Positions 46,573-56,697 of a stretch of 64,000 bases of DNA are shown piece after piece. This DNA is from Lathyrus oleraceus (Eukaryota > Streptophyta > Magnoliopsida > Fabales > Fabaceae). The stretch is from positions 35,854,699-35,918,698 of the forward strand of contig NC_066581.1 in the NCBI RefSeq assembly GCF_024323335.1, in the 5' to 3' direction. Positions within the stretch are counted from its first letter, which is position 1. The number at the start of each line of letters is the position of its first letter. The position numbers and the translations under genes are program-made. Below the pieces are notes generated by a model. The model saw only the letters and a program-made list of their open reading frames with translations. It was not told where the DNA came from and did not search any database.

Positions 46573-49500
46573 TCCTGACTAAAGGAAATCGGGATAGTGT
46601 CTTCAGCCTTCCAGTTATTGAGTCCGTCACCAATTGTTGGGAAAATCCAGCTATCCAGGTCGCAGTCGCTGTCAGCATCTTCTACAGCATTAATCTGATC
46701 TTTGACCATCCTTTCAGAGTTAAATCCCAGACCAGACTTGTCAGACTTGTACGGTACGTTGATCAGTTGACCCCAGCCAGTGCGACTACCATCTTCAACC
46801 ACGGCTTGAGCGTCCTTCAGAGAAATCATAGCAGGAGGAGCACAAATAACCTTGGGCACACATGAAGTTGGCTTAAGGACAGGACTAGTCGGGGGAACTA
46901 CTTCAAATGACTGAGAAGGAGTCTCAAAGAATTCACCATCCATCTCGACGTATCTGAAGGCCTGCACACTACTGACAATATACTCTTCTTCTCCACACAC
47001 AGTGACAATCTTGCCCTCTATTGGATACCTCAGCTTTTGATGGAGGGACGAAGCTACATCACTTGCCCCATGAATCCAAGGGCGTCCCAGCAAGCAGGAA
47101 TAGGCAGGACGAATGTTCATTACGTGAAAGGTAGTGTTAAAGACTTTAGGTCCTATTTTGATAGGGAGAACTACTTCGCCATAGACAACACTCTTCGCAC
47201 CATCGTAAGCACGTACCACAATGTCACTAGGTTTCAGTTCGATGCTTTTACAGTCAAGTTTATCAAGCACAACTTTCGGTAGCACATTCAAAGAGGAGCC
47301 ATTATCGATCAACACATGAGACAAGGTGGTCCCCTTACACTCAATGGAGATATGCAGAGCTTTATTGTGATTCTTTCCTGCTGGTGTCAGGTCAGCATCG
47401 GAAAAGCCTAGGCCATTGTCAACAGTCAGGTTGGCAACATAGTTTGCAAACTGATCGACGGATGTCTCCTGAGGTACATGAGCGGTCTTCAAGAATTTTA
47501 TCAATGCATTGGCATGAGATTCAGAAGATAACAGCAAGGATAACATCGAGATCTTAGACGGAGTATGCCCCAACTGTTCTACCACATCAAAATCACTCTT
47601 GCGGATGATTTTCAGCACTTCTTCCATTTCTTGTTTGGCAACATCTTCGGTAGTAACTTCGACCGGTGTCTCTGACTGAGAAGGGTGGACTGGTTCCTTT
47701 CCTCGAGTTTCAAGGGCAGGAGGTGAGATTTCTGGAGAGAATATCCTTCCACTTCGAGTAATTTTACTAGTCCCAACAATGCCATTAGGATTAGTAGAAT
47801 TATCAACTTGCTTTACGCCATGGATGTAAACATCACCTCCATAATTCCACGGAATAACTTTGCTTGAGGAATACGGTACTGGGCCAGGTGCAGTAATAAT
47901 TAGGGGAGCTACCTTGGGCTCAGCAGTAATCTTCACAGGCACTCTAGTAGTGGTAATCTTCACTGGAACTTTGGACCTGGCAATCACAAATATTTCTTCA
48001 ATAGGGTTTTCCGCCTTAGGAATCTTTTCAAAGAGAATTGTACGATCATCCATCAGCCGTTGAATACCATTCTTCAACTTCAAACAATCATTGGGTTGGA
48101 GTATGCAGAGATCGCAATTTTCAGCACAACCTGGAAATAAACCAGCTTGCACTAAATTCTTCTTGATGATCAGGAGAGGAGATATTAAGTCAGCTACGTT
48201 AGAAATGTGAGAATTGTCATCCACAGCGTTAACAGTCTTGTCATGATTAGGCATGGGAGCAGTGATGATATTAGGAGTATCTGGCGGGTCAAATTCAATT
48301 TCTCCAGCGTCGATCATATCCTGAATCTTATTCTTCAACAACCAACAATCGTTTGTATCATGCCCAGGGCTATCGGAGTGATATGCACACCTGACATTGG
48401 GATTATAACGAGGAGAAGCAGTGTTAACATTTGCAGGAGGGCCTCTGAGGGTAATTAGGTTTGCCTTTAGCATACCCTGCAGTGCTTGTGCTAAAGTCAT
48501 ATTGATCTTGGTAAACTGCCTTCTTGGCCTGTCTTGCCTGTGCTGGAAGTTTTGAGATGGCGGTGCTGCAATCGTAACTGCTCCAACGGCATGGTCACGA
48601 TTTTTCTTGTTATGACTCCTTTCACCGTACACAGCATTTGATTCATTCTTTCCCTGATGGGTCTTTCTGGTGCTTGCGGAGGTAGCTGCCTGTATCTTTC
48701 CACTTCAAATACCACTTTCAACACGTTCCCCTGTCAATATCAGGTCAGTGAAACCCGATGAAGAACTTCCCAGTAGATGGCTGTAGAATGGACCAGTCAG
48801 TGTACCCATGAACATGTCCACTAATTCTCGATCAGTCATAGGGGGTTTGACTCTGCCAGCCAAATCTCTCCATTTTTGAGCATATTCTTTGAAGCTTTCT
48901 CTAGATCCCATAGTCATACTCTGCAACTGTATCCGAGTAGGCGCTAATTCAGAATTATACTGGTAGTGCTTGTAGAAAGCTGTCGCTAAATCAGTCCAGG
49001 TGCGGATGTTAGAGCTCTCGAGCTGGTAATACCACTCCAACTGTGTGCCAGACAGACTCTCTTGGAAGAAATGGATCCATAGCTTCCTATCAGTGGTATA
49101 CGGCTGAATCTTTCTCACATAAGCTCTCAGATGCATCTGAGGACAAGATGCCCCATCGTATTTAGTGAAAGCGGGGACCTTGAATTTGCGGGGAATGACC
49201 ACATCAGAGACCAGACCTAAGCCTTCGAAATCCAGACCGGGCGCCTTCTGACCCTCCATAGCTAGCATGCATTCTTCCAGCAACTTATACTTATCATATT
49301 TTGGAGAGTATTGTTCATTTTCATAATCTTCATCGTCGTCCTCCTGGCTGAAAGGATCAGCATTCTCATCTTCTGAATCTGTCCCCTCTTCTTGATCCTT
49401 CGGAATCCTAATCTTGACTCCTGCAGTCTGTCCTTTAAGCCTTCTTCCCAGGTTAATGTAACTCACAGGTTTCTGGTCTTTCTTCTTCTCGAGCAAGAGG

Positions 49501-49598
49501 GCCTTCAGTTCCTCCTGCCCCTTGGATAAGCTCAGCATCATCTCCTGGAATTGAGCATTCTGAGCCTGGAGATCTTTGACAGTTTGTTCGAGAGCCAT
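46569..49598 (-). pseudogene. gag-pro: gag-protease of the inner element, one in-frame TGA
   Basis: Starts at ATG 49598 and ends at TAA 46569-46571 in one frame of 1,009 codons, interrupted by TGA at 48705-48707 just after ERVESGI, where the related element has a Lys (GLKSGKIQ); a CGA codon there would give TGA by one C-to-T step. The N-terminal part (297 aa) has a coiled coil and the retrotransposon gag domain (about 150-250, LSGTQLEWYYQLE, YAQKWRDL). The second part (open from 48632, 687 aa) has the C-x2-H-x5-H-x4-C knuckle at its residues 82-96, a Cys cluster at about 169-183, the aspartic protease site LIDNGSSLNVLP near 443 and LLGRPWIHGA downstream. Protease sits in frame with gag, as usual for Tat. 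Confidence 0.9.
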
Positions 49599-49809
49599 TT
49601 TTCTGTTTAGAAGGAAGACCGTAAGAACATTGATCTTTTAGAATACCTGTTATGCAATGTTATGTTATGCTATGCAATGTATGAAATGTTTTCAAGGACT
49701 TTTGGAATTTAACTTTGCGTAAACCACCAACAAGAGAGAAACTTTTATTAATAATTTCTTTAATCAATGTTCATTACAAAAAGAATAATAATAAAAATAC
49801 AATGAAAGC

Positions 49810-51138
49810 TCAAGTCTCCCAGGGGTGACTTCTTTTTGGGCGAAGATATGCATTGAGTCTTCGTTCCTCATTAAGCTGACTGGTAAGTTCTAACACTTTC
49901 TTCCTTTCTGCAACGAATTGAGTCTCAAAAGTATCCCTTTCCTCTCTCAACTGGATCCAGGATCTCTTCAGTTCTTCAACATTGGTAGGCATATCTGGAT
50001 AAGGAATGATCTGAGGAGTACCTCCTTCAACTTCTGGTTCGACAATCTGAGGTCCGATTGCAAGATATGGCATGACAAGTTCGCGAGCTCTGGCGCGTAC
50101 CCATCTGAGATAAGGTTCCATAGGAATAGAGTTTTTCTGTCCTAAAGTACTTCTTTTCACCATGCCCCAAGCTCGTACAAACCTTTGGCGGAGACCTTGG
50201 GAATCGTTGTCATAGTCAAACACAGTGCCTTGGATAATTATCTCATGTGGACCATCTCTTGGAGCATAACCAAACTGGCGTAGGGCTAAAGCTGGGTTAT
50301 AAGTAATACCTCCTCTTATCCCCAAGAGTGGTACATTAGAGAATTCTCCACAACGGTCGATGAGGATAACGTCTTCTTTGAGATGCGGACACCAACGGAT
50401 GTCTGAATGGGAGAGCGACATTATCCTTTGAGACCATTTCAAATTCTGCTCGTTCTTCAAGACTGACTGAGGAAGGTGCGAAATAAACCACCTAGACAAT
50501 AAAGGTACGCAGCACATGAGGGTCCCTTGCCTCTTCATAGTACGGGTGTGGAGGGAATGCAAAATGTCTCCAAGCAAGGTAGGCACAGGGTTATGAGTGA
50601 GAAATATCTTAATAGCATTCATGTCTATGAATTGGTCTGGGTTAGGGAATAACGCCAAACCATAGATTAGTAACGCTAGGACATCTTCGAAAGCATGGAC
50701 GTCCATAACTTTTAAGAATTCTCGGGCCTTATTTATCAGAAATTTGGCAAGTAAACCCTTAACTCCACTTCTTGTTACCCAATTGGTTTCAATATCGGAC
50801 TTTGCCATGTGTAAAGCTGCGGCAGCTTCTTCAGACTTCGGAATCTTTTCTAAACCACTGAAAGGTGTTTGATCAAGTATAGGTATCCCAAGCAGTCTGG
50901 AGAATTCTTCTAATGTGGGTACCAACTGATAATCTGGGAATGTGAAGCAATGGTGTTTAGGATCAAAGAACTGGAATAAAACTCTCATCATATCTTCTTT
51001 GAAACCAGTGGTAACCAAATTGAGAAGAGAACCATGTTTCTTGGTGAACTGAGCCTGATCAGGAAGTTCTGACACTAAATTCTTGAGTTGAGGAGAGGTC
51101 ACTACGAAATTAATCCGGATGGTCTTTCTGGAAGCCAT
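49810..51138 (-). CDS. Extra ORF upstream of gag (ORF1), 442 aa, inner element
   Basis: Intact ORF between leader and gag, on the same strand, 211 bp before the gag ATG. An ORF in this place marks Ogre elements; its function is unknown. It starts MASRKTIRINFVV; the mid part (FPDYQLVPTLEEFSRLLGIP, LLIYGLALFPNPDQFID, LLSRWFISHLP) looks like the plant-mobile-domain / DUF7745 type found in many legume repeats. The last 60 residues (VEELKRSWIQLREERDTFETQ onward) are heptad-like, probably coiled coil. No Cys/His motif, signal peptide or membrane segment. It is open although gag and pol are broken. Confidence 0.8.
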   Translation of the reverse strand: MASRKTIRINFVVTSPQLKNLVSELPDQAQFTKKHGSLLNLVTTGFKEDMMRVLFQFFDPKHHCFTFPDYQLVPTLEEFSRLLGIPILDQTPFSGLEKIPKSEEAAAALHMAKSDIETNWVTRSGVKGLLAKFLINKAREFLKVMDVHAFEDVLALLIYGLALFPNPDQFIDMNAIKIFLTHNPVPTLLGDILHSLHTRTMKRQGTLMCCVPLLSRWFISHLPQSVLKNEQNLKWSQRIMSLSHSDIRWCPHLKEDVILIDRCGEFSNVPLLGIRGGITYNPALALRQFGYAPRDGPHEIIIQGTVFDYDNDSQGLRQRFVRAWGMVKRSTLGQKNSIPMEPYLRWVRARARELVMPYLAIGPQIVEPEVEGGTPQIIPYPDMPTNVEELKRSWIQLREERDTFETQFVAERKKVLELTSQLNEERRLNAYLRPKRSHPWET

Positions 51139-51838
51139 AGCCCTGTTAAACAGAGCAAAGTCAAATCCCTAAGTCCTTGAAATGGTTAGTACAATGCCAT
51201 GATGTTATGATGTTATGATGTTATGATGTTATGATGTTAAGTAAATAACAAGCACAAGCAAGTCGCACAACCATCATTCCTAAGTTTTAAGGCTTGCATG
51301 AGTTCCATAAGTAAGTACCCTCCCCATTGAAGTTTGGTTGGTTCAACCTGTCCTAGAATAGTAACCGGGTTCTAATAGGATTTCCAATCATTGACCTTCC
51401 TTTAAGTCCACTTCAGTGCAACACCAAGTGGTTGACCGAAGCTTCCCTAAAGTCCAATCTCAAAGAGTGTAGTATCGAGTCTCAACCAACCCCAGTCGAA
51501 ACCGAAGTCAGTTATCTCACTACTTTCTAATGGCTAGGATGAGTCAATTAGGGTTCTAAAGGTCTGGTTAATGCTTTGACGACACCACGCAGACGCCAAA
51601 TTTCTCCTCAAGTAAACATGAGGAACATCAGGACATCCAAAGTGTCACATTAACCGTAGCCATCATTTTAACCATTCCAGTATATGCCGGATAGTCGCGA
51701 TGATCTATTGCTACTTACCTAAGGTACACTAGATCCGGGTGTAGGATCTTTCACTCAAGCATATAATCCCTTAAAAATAAATCAGACAATTCAAATAAGT
51801 GATCCTTTTTTTTTAAGATGGCCTCTCTTCGTAATCAC
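51139..51838 (-). other. 5' leader of the inner element with an 8-bp microsatellite
   Basis: About 700 bp between primer site and ORF1. ATGATGTT is repeated five times at 51199-51238, just upstream of ORF1. No other feature is supported. Confidence 0.65.
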
Positions 51839-51857
51839 GTCCCCAGCAGAGTCGCCA
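51839..51857 (-). promoter_or_regulatory. Primer-binding site of the inner element
   Basis: Sense TGGCGACTCTGCTGGGGAC, 4 bp (GAAC) after the 5' LTR end. Identical to that of the outer element; Ogre-type, tRNA-Arg-like. Confidence 0.88.
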
Positions 51858-51861
51858 GTTC

Positions 51862-53878
51862 TGTCATACGGTGAACTGACTTTGTGTGTTTTTGCTTTGG
51901 AAAGCAAATGTCGCGGATAGCAAGAGTCGCCACCGACTTTTCTTTTATCCAATAAGGAAAGGTGGAAAAGAACAGGAAAGACCTTAATTAGATTTTGGGT
52001 TCGGGAGGTACATTATACAAAGGGAAGGTGTTAGCACCCTTTGTATCCATGGTTATCCATGGGCTCTTAATTGCTGGATCACTTATGTTTGTCTGAAAAA
52101 AGTGTTTGTGAATTGCTTAAAAATGTTTTTGAAAAGAGAGTTTAACTTTGTAATGATTCTTATGCGAATGTATACAAAGTATTTATCTCGTTTAATTTTG
52201 AAAGCGGTTTAGAAAAATATAACTTGGCAATGATTCTAGTATGAATGTATACCAAGTGGTGATTTTCTAGTATTTGCAAAGTGTGAGATATGGAAAATGT
52301 TTTAAGTAGTGATTCAGCATTTAAGAGTTATACCTACCCAAGGTCTTTATGGGCATTTCCTATCCTTATGAGGGTAAAACCGCCCTTACTATTGAGAAGT
52401 AAGTAGTTTTATCCTTTGGATGTAAAAGGGTCATCGTAGGGTCATCGATCGGTCATTGAAGGCAACATTCGTAAGGATACCTTAGCATTCGGAGGGACGA
52501 TCATCATTTAACCGTAGGCTACACCGAAGGGTCATCGAGGGACAAAATCATATATTTGAAGGCAACATCCGAGGGACTATGATTTATCGGGACATGATGA
52601 TTTATTCGAAGGGTCTTTGCCAAGTGTATCCCCACATTCGCGGGACATGACCGTAATACCGTAATACTGTAGGGTAACAAAGAGAGGTCCAAGATCACAT
52701 ATTCAAAGGCCATATTTTACAATCAATTAGGTAATTAGGATGAATCTCTACATTAAAATTAATACATTAAAATCAATTAAGTAATTTAGGGTGGATCTTC
52801 GCGATAAAATTAATACATTAAAATCAATTAAGTAATTTAGGGTGGATCTTCGCAATAAAATTGATACATTGAAATCAATTAAGTAATTTAGGGTGAATCT
52901 CCACAAGGGTATCCCACAAATAAAGTGGAATACCTATCAAGCTATCTTTTCCAGGGATATGTGAACCTTTACAAAACTCAGCAAACATGTCAGAATACCA
53001 AATCAGGGTGCAATCGAGAATTACACCACAAAAGAAATCACAACAGTCGTAGGGTCAGGTAAGCAATGCATGGCTATGATAAAACATGTCAGATGAGCAA
53101 AAATCAGAACAGAAAAGTCAGCGACTGTCACGTTCGCTCCTGCCTCGCCTAGCGAAGGCTTAGCGAATACTCGCTACATGCTCGCTTAGCGATGTGCTAG
53201 CGAGCGACTGCGGATTCTGGTTTTGATAACAATACAATTTCAGCCAATTTTATGCCTTATGGCATCCATTACAGAGATTATATGGTTAAACCTTCCAGAT
53301 ATTCATACATACTTAAACTCACATGCAAAACTTAAGATATTTTTATAAATTCAATCATAATGCCATATGCAAATTAAGAACCTAAAGCGGTAATAGCAAT
53401 GCAAACCTGTTTGCAACTGAATTGCAACCTTGAATCGGCAAATCGGATTGAATTGGGCGGAGGTAACCTTGATGCGGTTGAGTTTCCTTCAGGGTTTCTT
53501 TTAGGGTTGCTCTGAATTCTCAGGGTTAGCCTCCAGGGTTTGCTGTGCCTTCTCTCTATCTCCCGTCTTCCTTCTGTTTCCCTCCTCTCTTCTGAATGAA
53601 GCTCTGCTATTTATAATGCTCTTTTTGTGACCTAATGGGCTCAGAGTGAAGCCCAGAATTTTCTGATATCTGCAAGCTTCGCTAGGCGAGCGGTATAGCG
53701 AGGGGTTCGCTAGGCGAAGGATTTGCTCGCCTAGCGAGCATGCCAGTTGGGGTCATTTCCTCGGTTTGGCCACCTGCGAGTTGGGCCTTTGTTCTTGTAG
53801 GATCAATGCCTTGAAAAATAAGTTGGGGTGCCTTAAAAATGCCTTGTAATACTAACGGGCAAATTTTGGGGTATGACA
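51862..53878 (-). repeat. 5' LTR of the inner element
   Basis: 2,017 bp, same length as the 3' LTR. TATA-like box at 53607-53616; primer-site-like GGTGGCGACTCT at 51923-51934, 61 bp inside the end. About 13 differences from the 3' LTR by eye, e.g. A/C near 51940, C/T near 52557, A/G near 53131. Confidence 0.95.
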
Positions 53879-53883
53879 AGTGG
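53879..53883. repeat. Target-site duplication AGTGG, right (inner element)
   Basis: Matches 38830-38834. Removing the inner element and one copy restores an uninterrupted frame into the outer intron donor. Confidence 0.95.
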
Positions 53884-55483
53884 CTTGGACAATCTCCTCA
53901 GAAGACCAATTGTTGATGACTTCACCCGGGATCCTCGGACGCACTCAGTTATCGATGTCGCAATCACTATCCCCATCTTCATCGTTGACCACAGAGACCA
54001 ATTTGACTTCTCCTTCAACCATGTTAACGTTAGCTCCACCATGCTGGGGCATGGGATTGTTGACGACATTAGGAGTTGGTGCAAAGTTAACGGCCTTTGA
54101 ATCAATGAGGTCCTAAACTACGTGCTTAAAAGCTTTGCAGTTCTCAATATTATGGCCAGGTGCCCCAGAGTGGAAGCTACACCTAGCGTTGGCGTCGTAA
54201 CCCGCCGGAAGCCTGCCAACGGGAGGAGCCAGAGTGCGCAACTGCACAAGTTGTAGTTGTTGAAGACTAGAAAGCAACTGAGCGTACGACATTGGAAGAG
54301 TGTCGAAACGCCGGTCCATCGTCCTTGGCCTCGGTTGATAGGCGGGTCTGTTACCCGGTTGTTGTGGTTGGTACTGAGCTGGTTGACGCTGTGGTTGTTG
54401 TTGTAGTGGTGCTGCAGCTGGAATGGTCACGGTCGCAACATACGGTTGCTGATGATAGTTCTGAAAGTTATTCCTCTGGTTACCCCTGTTCTGATAAGAA
54501 GATATGGCACTTGCATCCCCTTCTCTCCTCTTCTGTCCCTGAATGAACGGCTTCTTCACCCCTGATGAAGATCCATCTCCGCTCTGGGTCTTGTATGTCT
54601 TCAAGTAATTCTCCACCCTCTCTCCGGTAGAGACTACATCAGCAAAATTGGAGGCATTGCAACCCACCAGGCGCTCCAAATAAGGTCCTGGCAGAGTGTT
54701 CATGAACATGTTAGCCATTTCCTTCTCCAACATAGGAGGTTGAACACGGGAAGCTGTTTCTCTCCAGCGTTGAGCGTATTCTCTGAAGCACTCATTGCTC
54801 TTAAGTGACAAATTTTGAAGTTGAGTTCTGTCCGGAGCCATGTCTGCATTATACTGATACTGCTTCACGAAAGCCTCAGCCAAATCCCTCCAGCAACGGA
54901 TGTGGGCTCTGTCCAGCCTCATATACCATTCCAGGGATGCCCCAGCTAGGCTGTCCTGGAAAAAGTACATAAGCAACTTTTCGTCATCGGAGTATGCAAC
55001 CATTTTACGGAAATAGGCTTGCACATGGGTCTTCGGGCAAGAGTTGCCATTGTATTTGTCAAATATCGGGACCTTGAATTTCGGTGGCACTCTCACACCT
55101 GGGACCAGCCCCAAGTCAGCAACATCTACTCCCAGAGGACTCTGTCCTTCCACTGCCTTCAACCTCTCTTCCAATCTTCTAAACATGGGGTCCACACCAT
55201 GACCCATACCAAAGTCTTCCTGCAGCAGGGGGAACTGATCGTCCTGATCATCATGAACGGGCTGTTGACTGGAGGTGACATGTAGGATTGGGATAGGCCC
55301 TGGTCCATTGGGTCCATTAGCCTTACCAGCTGGAGGATCAGTCACCGTCTCTGGTTGAGCAGGGGGATTCCTCTGTATCATCTGCCTGAGCTCTTGTTGT
55401 CCCTGAGCCACCCCTTGAACCACATCCATGAATTGATTCATGCGGATTTTCATCTCGGCGAACTCTGCCTGTAGGCTTTCCAT
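53884..55483 (-). pseudogene. gag: gag of the outer element, protease deleted, split by insertion
   Basis: ATG at 55483. The 456-aa open part has an N-terminal coiled coil, retrotransposon gag domain (about 165-265; FQDSLAGASLEWYMRLD, YAQRWRE), a Gln/Pro-rich linker and the C-x2-H-x5-H-x4-C knuckle near its end. TAG at 54113-54115 stands for a Gln codon, and TGA at 53945-53947 for a Trp codon, by comparison with the inner element (SDCDLDSW). In frame, the sequence jumps from the knuckle region to the acidic SDCDID block that follows the protease in the inner element, so protease and its surroundings (some 300 residues or more) are deleted. The frame meets the insertion and continues at 38829 for a few codons up to the intron donor. 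Confidence 0.88.
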
Positions 55484-56676
55484 TACTCTCTGTTGGTTTC
55501 TGCGGGTACCGTATCGGTGAATGCCTGGGTTAGCTATCCTGTTGATGGAACACCAAATAAACTGAGAGCATTGTGGCGGTACCTGTTATGCAAGACATGC
55601 TAATGAATATGTAAATGCAATGACATGTTTATCAATTCCAAAGGTATTCTACCCCATTGATTCCAGCCTCTCAATAGATAAACGATGTAAAAAAAAAAGA
55701 CTAAGTCGTTAATGAGAACCAAGAAAATTTCGACTAGAATCAAGTAGAAGATATAAATCCCACAGAAATGGATAAACATGTGTGAATGATTGTGAATGCA
55801 AAATGATGTGAATGCAGTGCAGTGGCATGGGAATCAGGATCACTGTATCTTCTTGAACATCTGTCAGGTTGCACTGTCTGGAGAGAAATTAAGAGCACAC
55901 CGAACAAAGGTCATGAGATGGATCATGTTATCCTTAATATCAACCACCCATTTTGGTGGATTATGGTTTACACCTTATCAACACCCAAGTTTCATTGATA
56001 TTAAGGATACCTGATCGGATCAACCATGAATCAAGGGTTTGTTGCAAGTCACGAGCATGGAGTTTAGGTTAAGAACCACCCAAAAGGAGTGTACTAAGGT
56101 TTAAACCTGCCAAACATGTTCTACAAAAGGTTCCCATAGTCATAATCCCATCTTTCGGATATTATCGGAGGAACGACTACTCGTATTCCAAAAATATTCT
56201 CAAGAGAGACTCTTATGAGTGTAGTATCGCGTAACAATCGTATCAAATCTTACACTTGAACGACTTTCGCACTACGTCCTACGAATAGGCCAAGATGGGT
56301 TTGGTAAACTAAGGTCCTCGGCTTCTAAGGTCTATATTGGAAAAAGTAATGTCTAACCACAACTTACTTGTGTGACATTATTGATCTCAACATGACCTCC
56401 ACCAAGTGAATGGGCTTGCAAGTCAACTTGCTAAGGAATAACTCCACATAAGTCGACAAGACTATGCCATTCTCCTATCCTAAGTGCACTCGAGTTCGGG
56501 TATAAAACTCATCTCACAAAGATCACCAAGCAGCCATAGCCAGCCAACAGATACAGCAATGATATGTACACAATGCAATAAGGTAAAGCAGGTAAATAAA
56601 TAAATGTACAAAAGCATGAACACCCAATAAACAAACAAACTACAAAATCTAGGAGGGACTCGCTTAGGGAAACCGG
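55484..56676 (-). other. 5' leader of the outer element, with a long stem-loop
   Basis: No ORF1 equivalent is present. At 55929-55943 and 55995-56009 the 15-bp arms TATCCTTAATATCAA and TTGATATTAAGGATA form a perfect inverted repeat. GATCA/TGATC extends it outward after small internal loops, and CCACC/GGTGG sits in the loop. Otherwise non-coding. Confidence 0.7.
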
Positions 56677-56695
56677 GTCCCCAGCAGAGTCGCCA
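56677..56695 (-). promoter_or_regulatory. Primer-binding site of the outer element
   Basis: Sense TGGCGACTCTGCTGGGGAC, 2 bp after the LTR end. Confidence 0.88.
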
Positions 56696-56697
56696 GC

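Larger units (their letters stand above)
38835..53878 (-). mobile_element. Inner Ogre-like (Tat clade) element, complete, 15,044 bp
   Basis: Complete element with 2,017-bp LTRs (38835-40851, 51862-53878), primer site, extra ORF, gag-protease, intron, pol, post-pol hairpins, stem-loop array and polypurine tract, flanked by AGTGG duplications. It inserted into the outer element 11-16 nt before its intron donor. I count about 13 LTR differences by eye (0.65%), nearly all transitions, so it is recent. Still, gag and pol carry three nonsense codons and a changed integrase catalytic residue, so it is not autonomous now. Confidence 0.95.

Noticed and set aside
49810..51138. Captured host gene independent of the element
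   Set aside because: Its position between leader and gag is the known place of the Ogre extra ORF.
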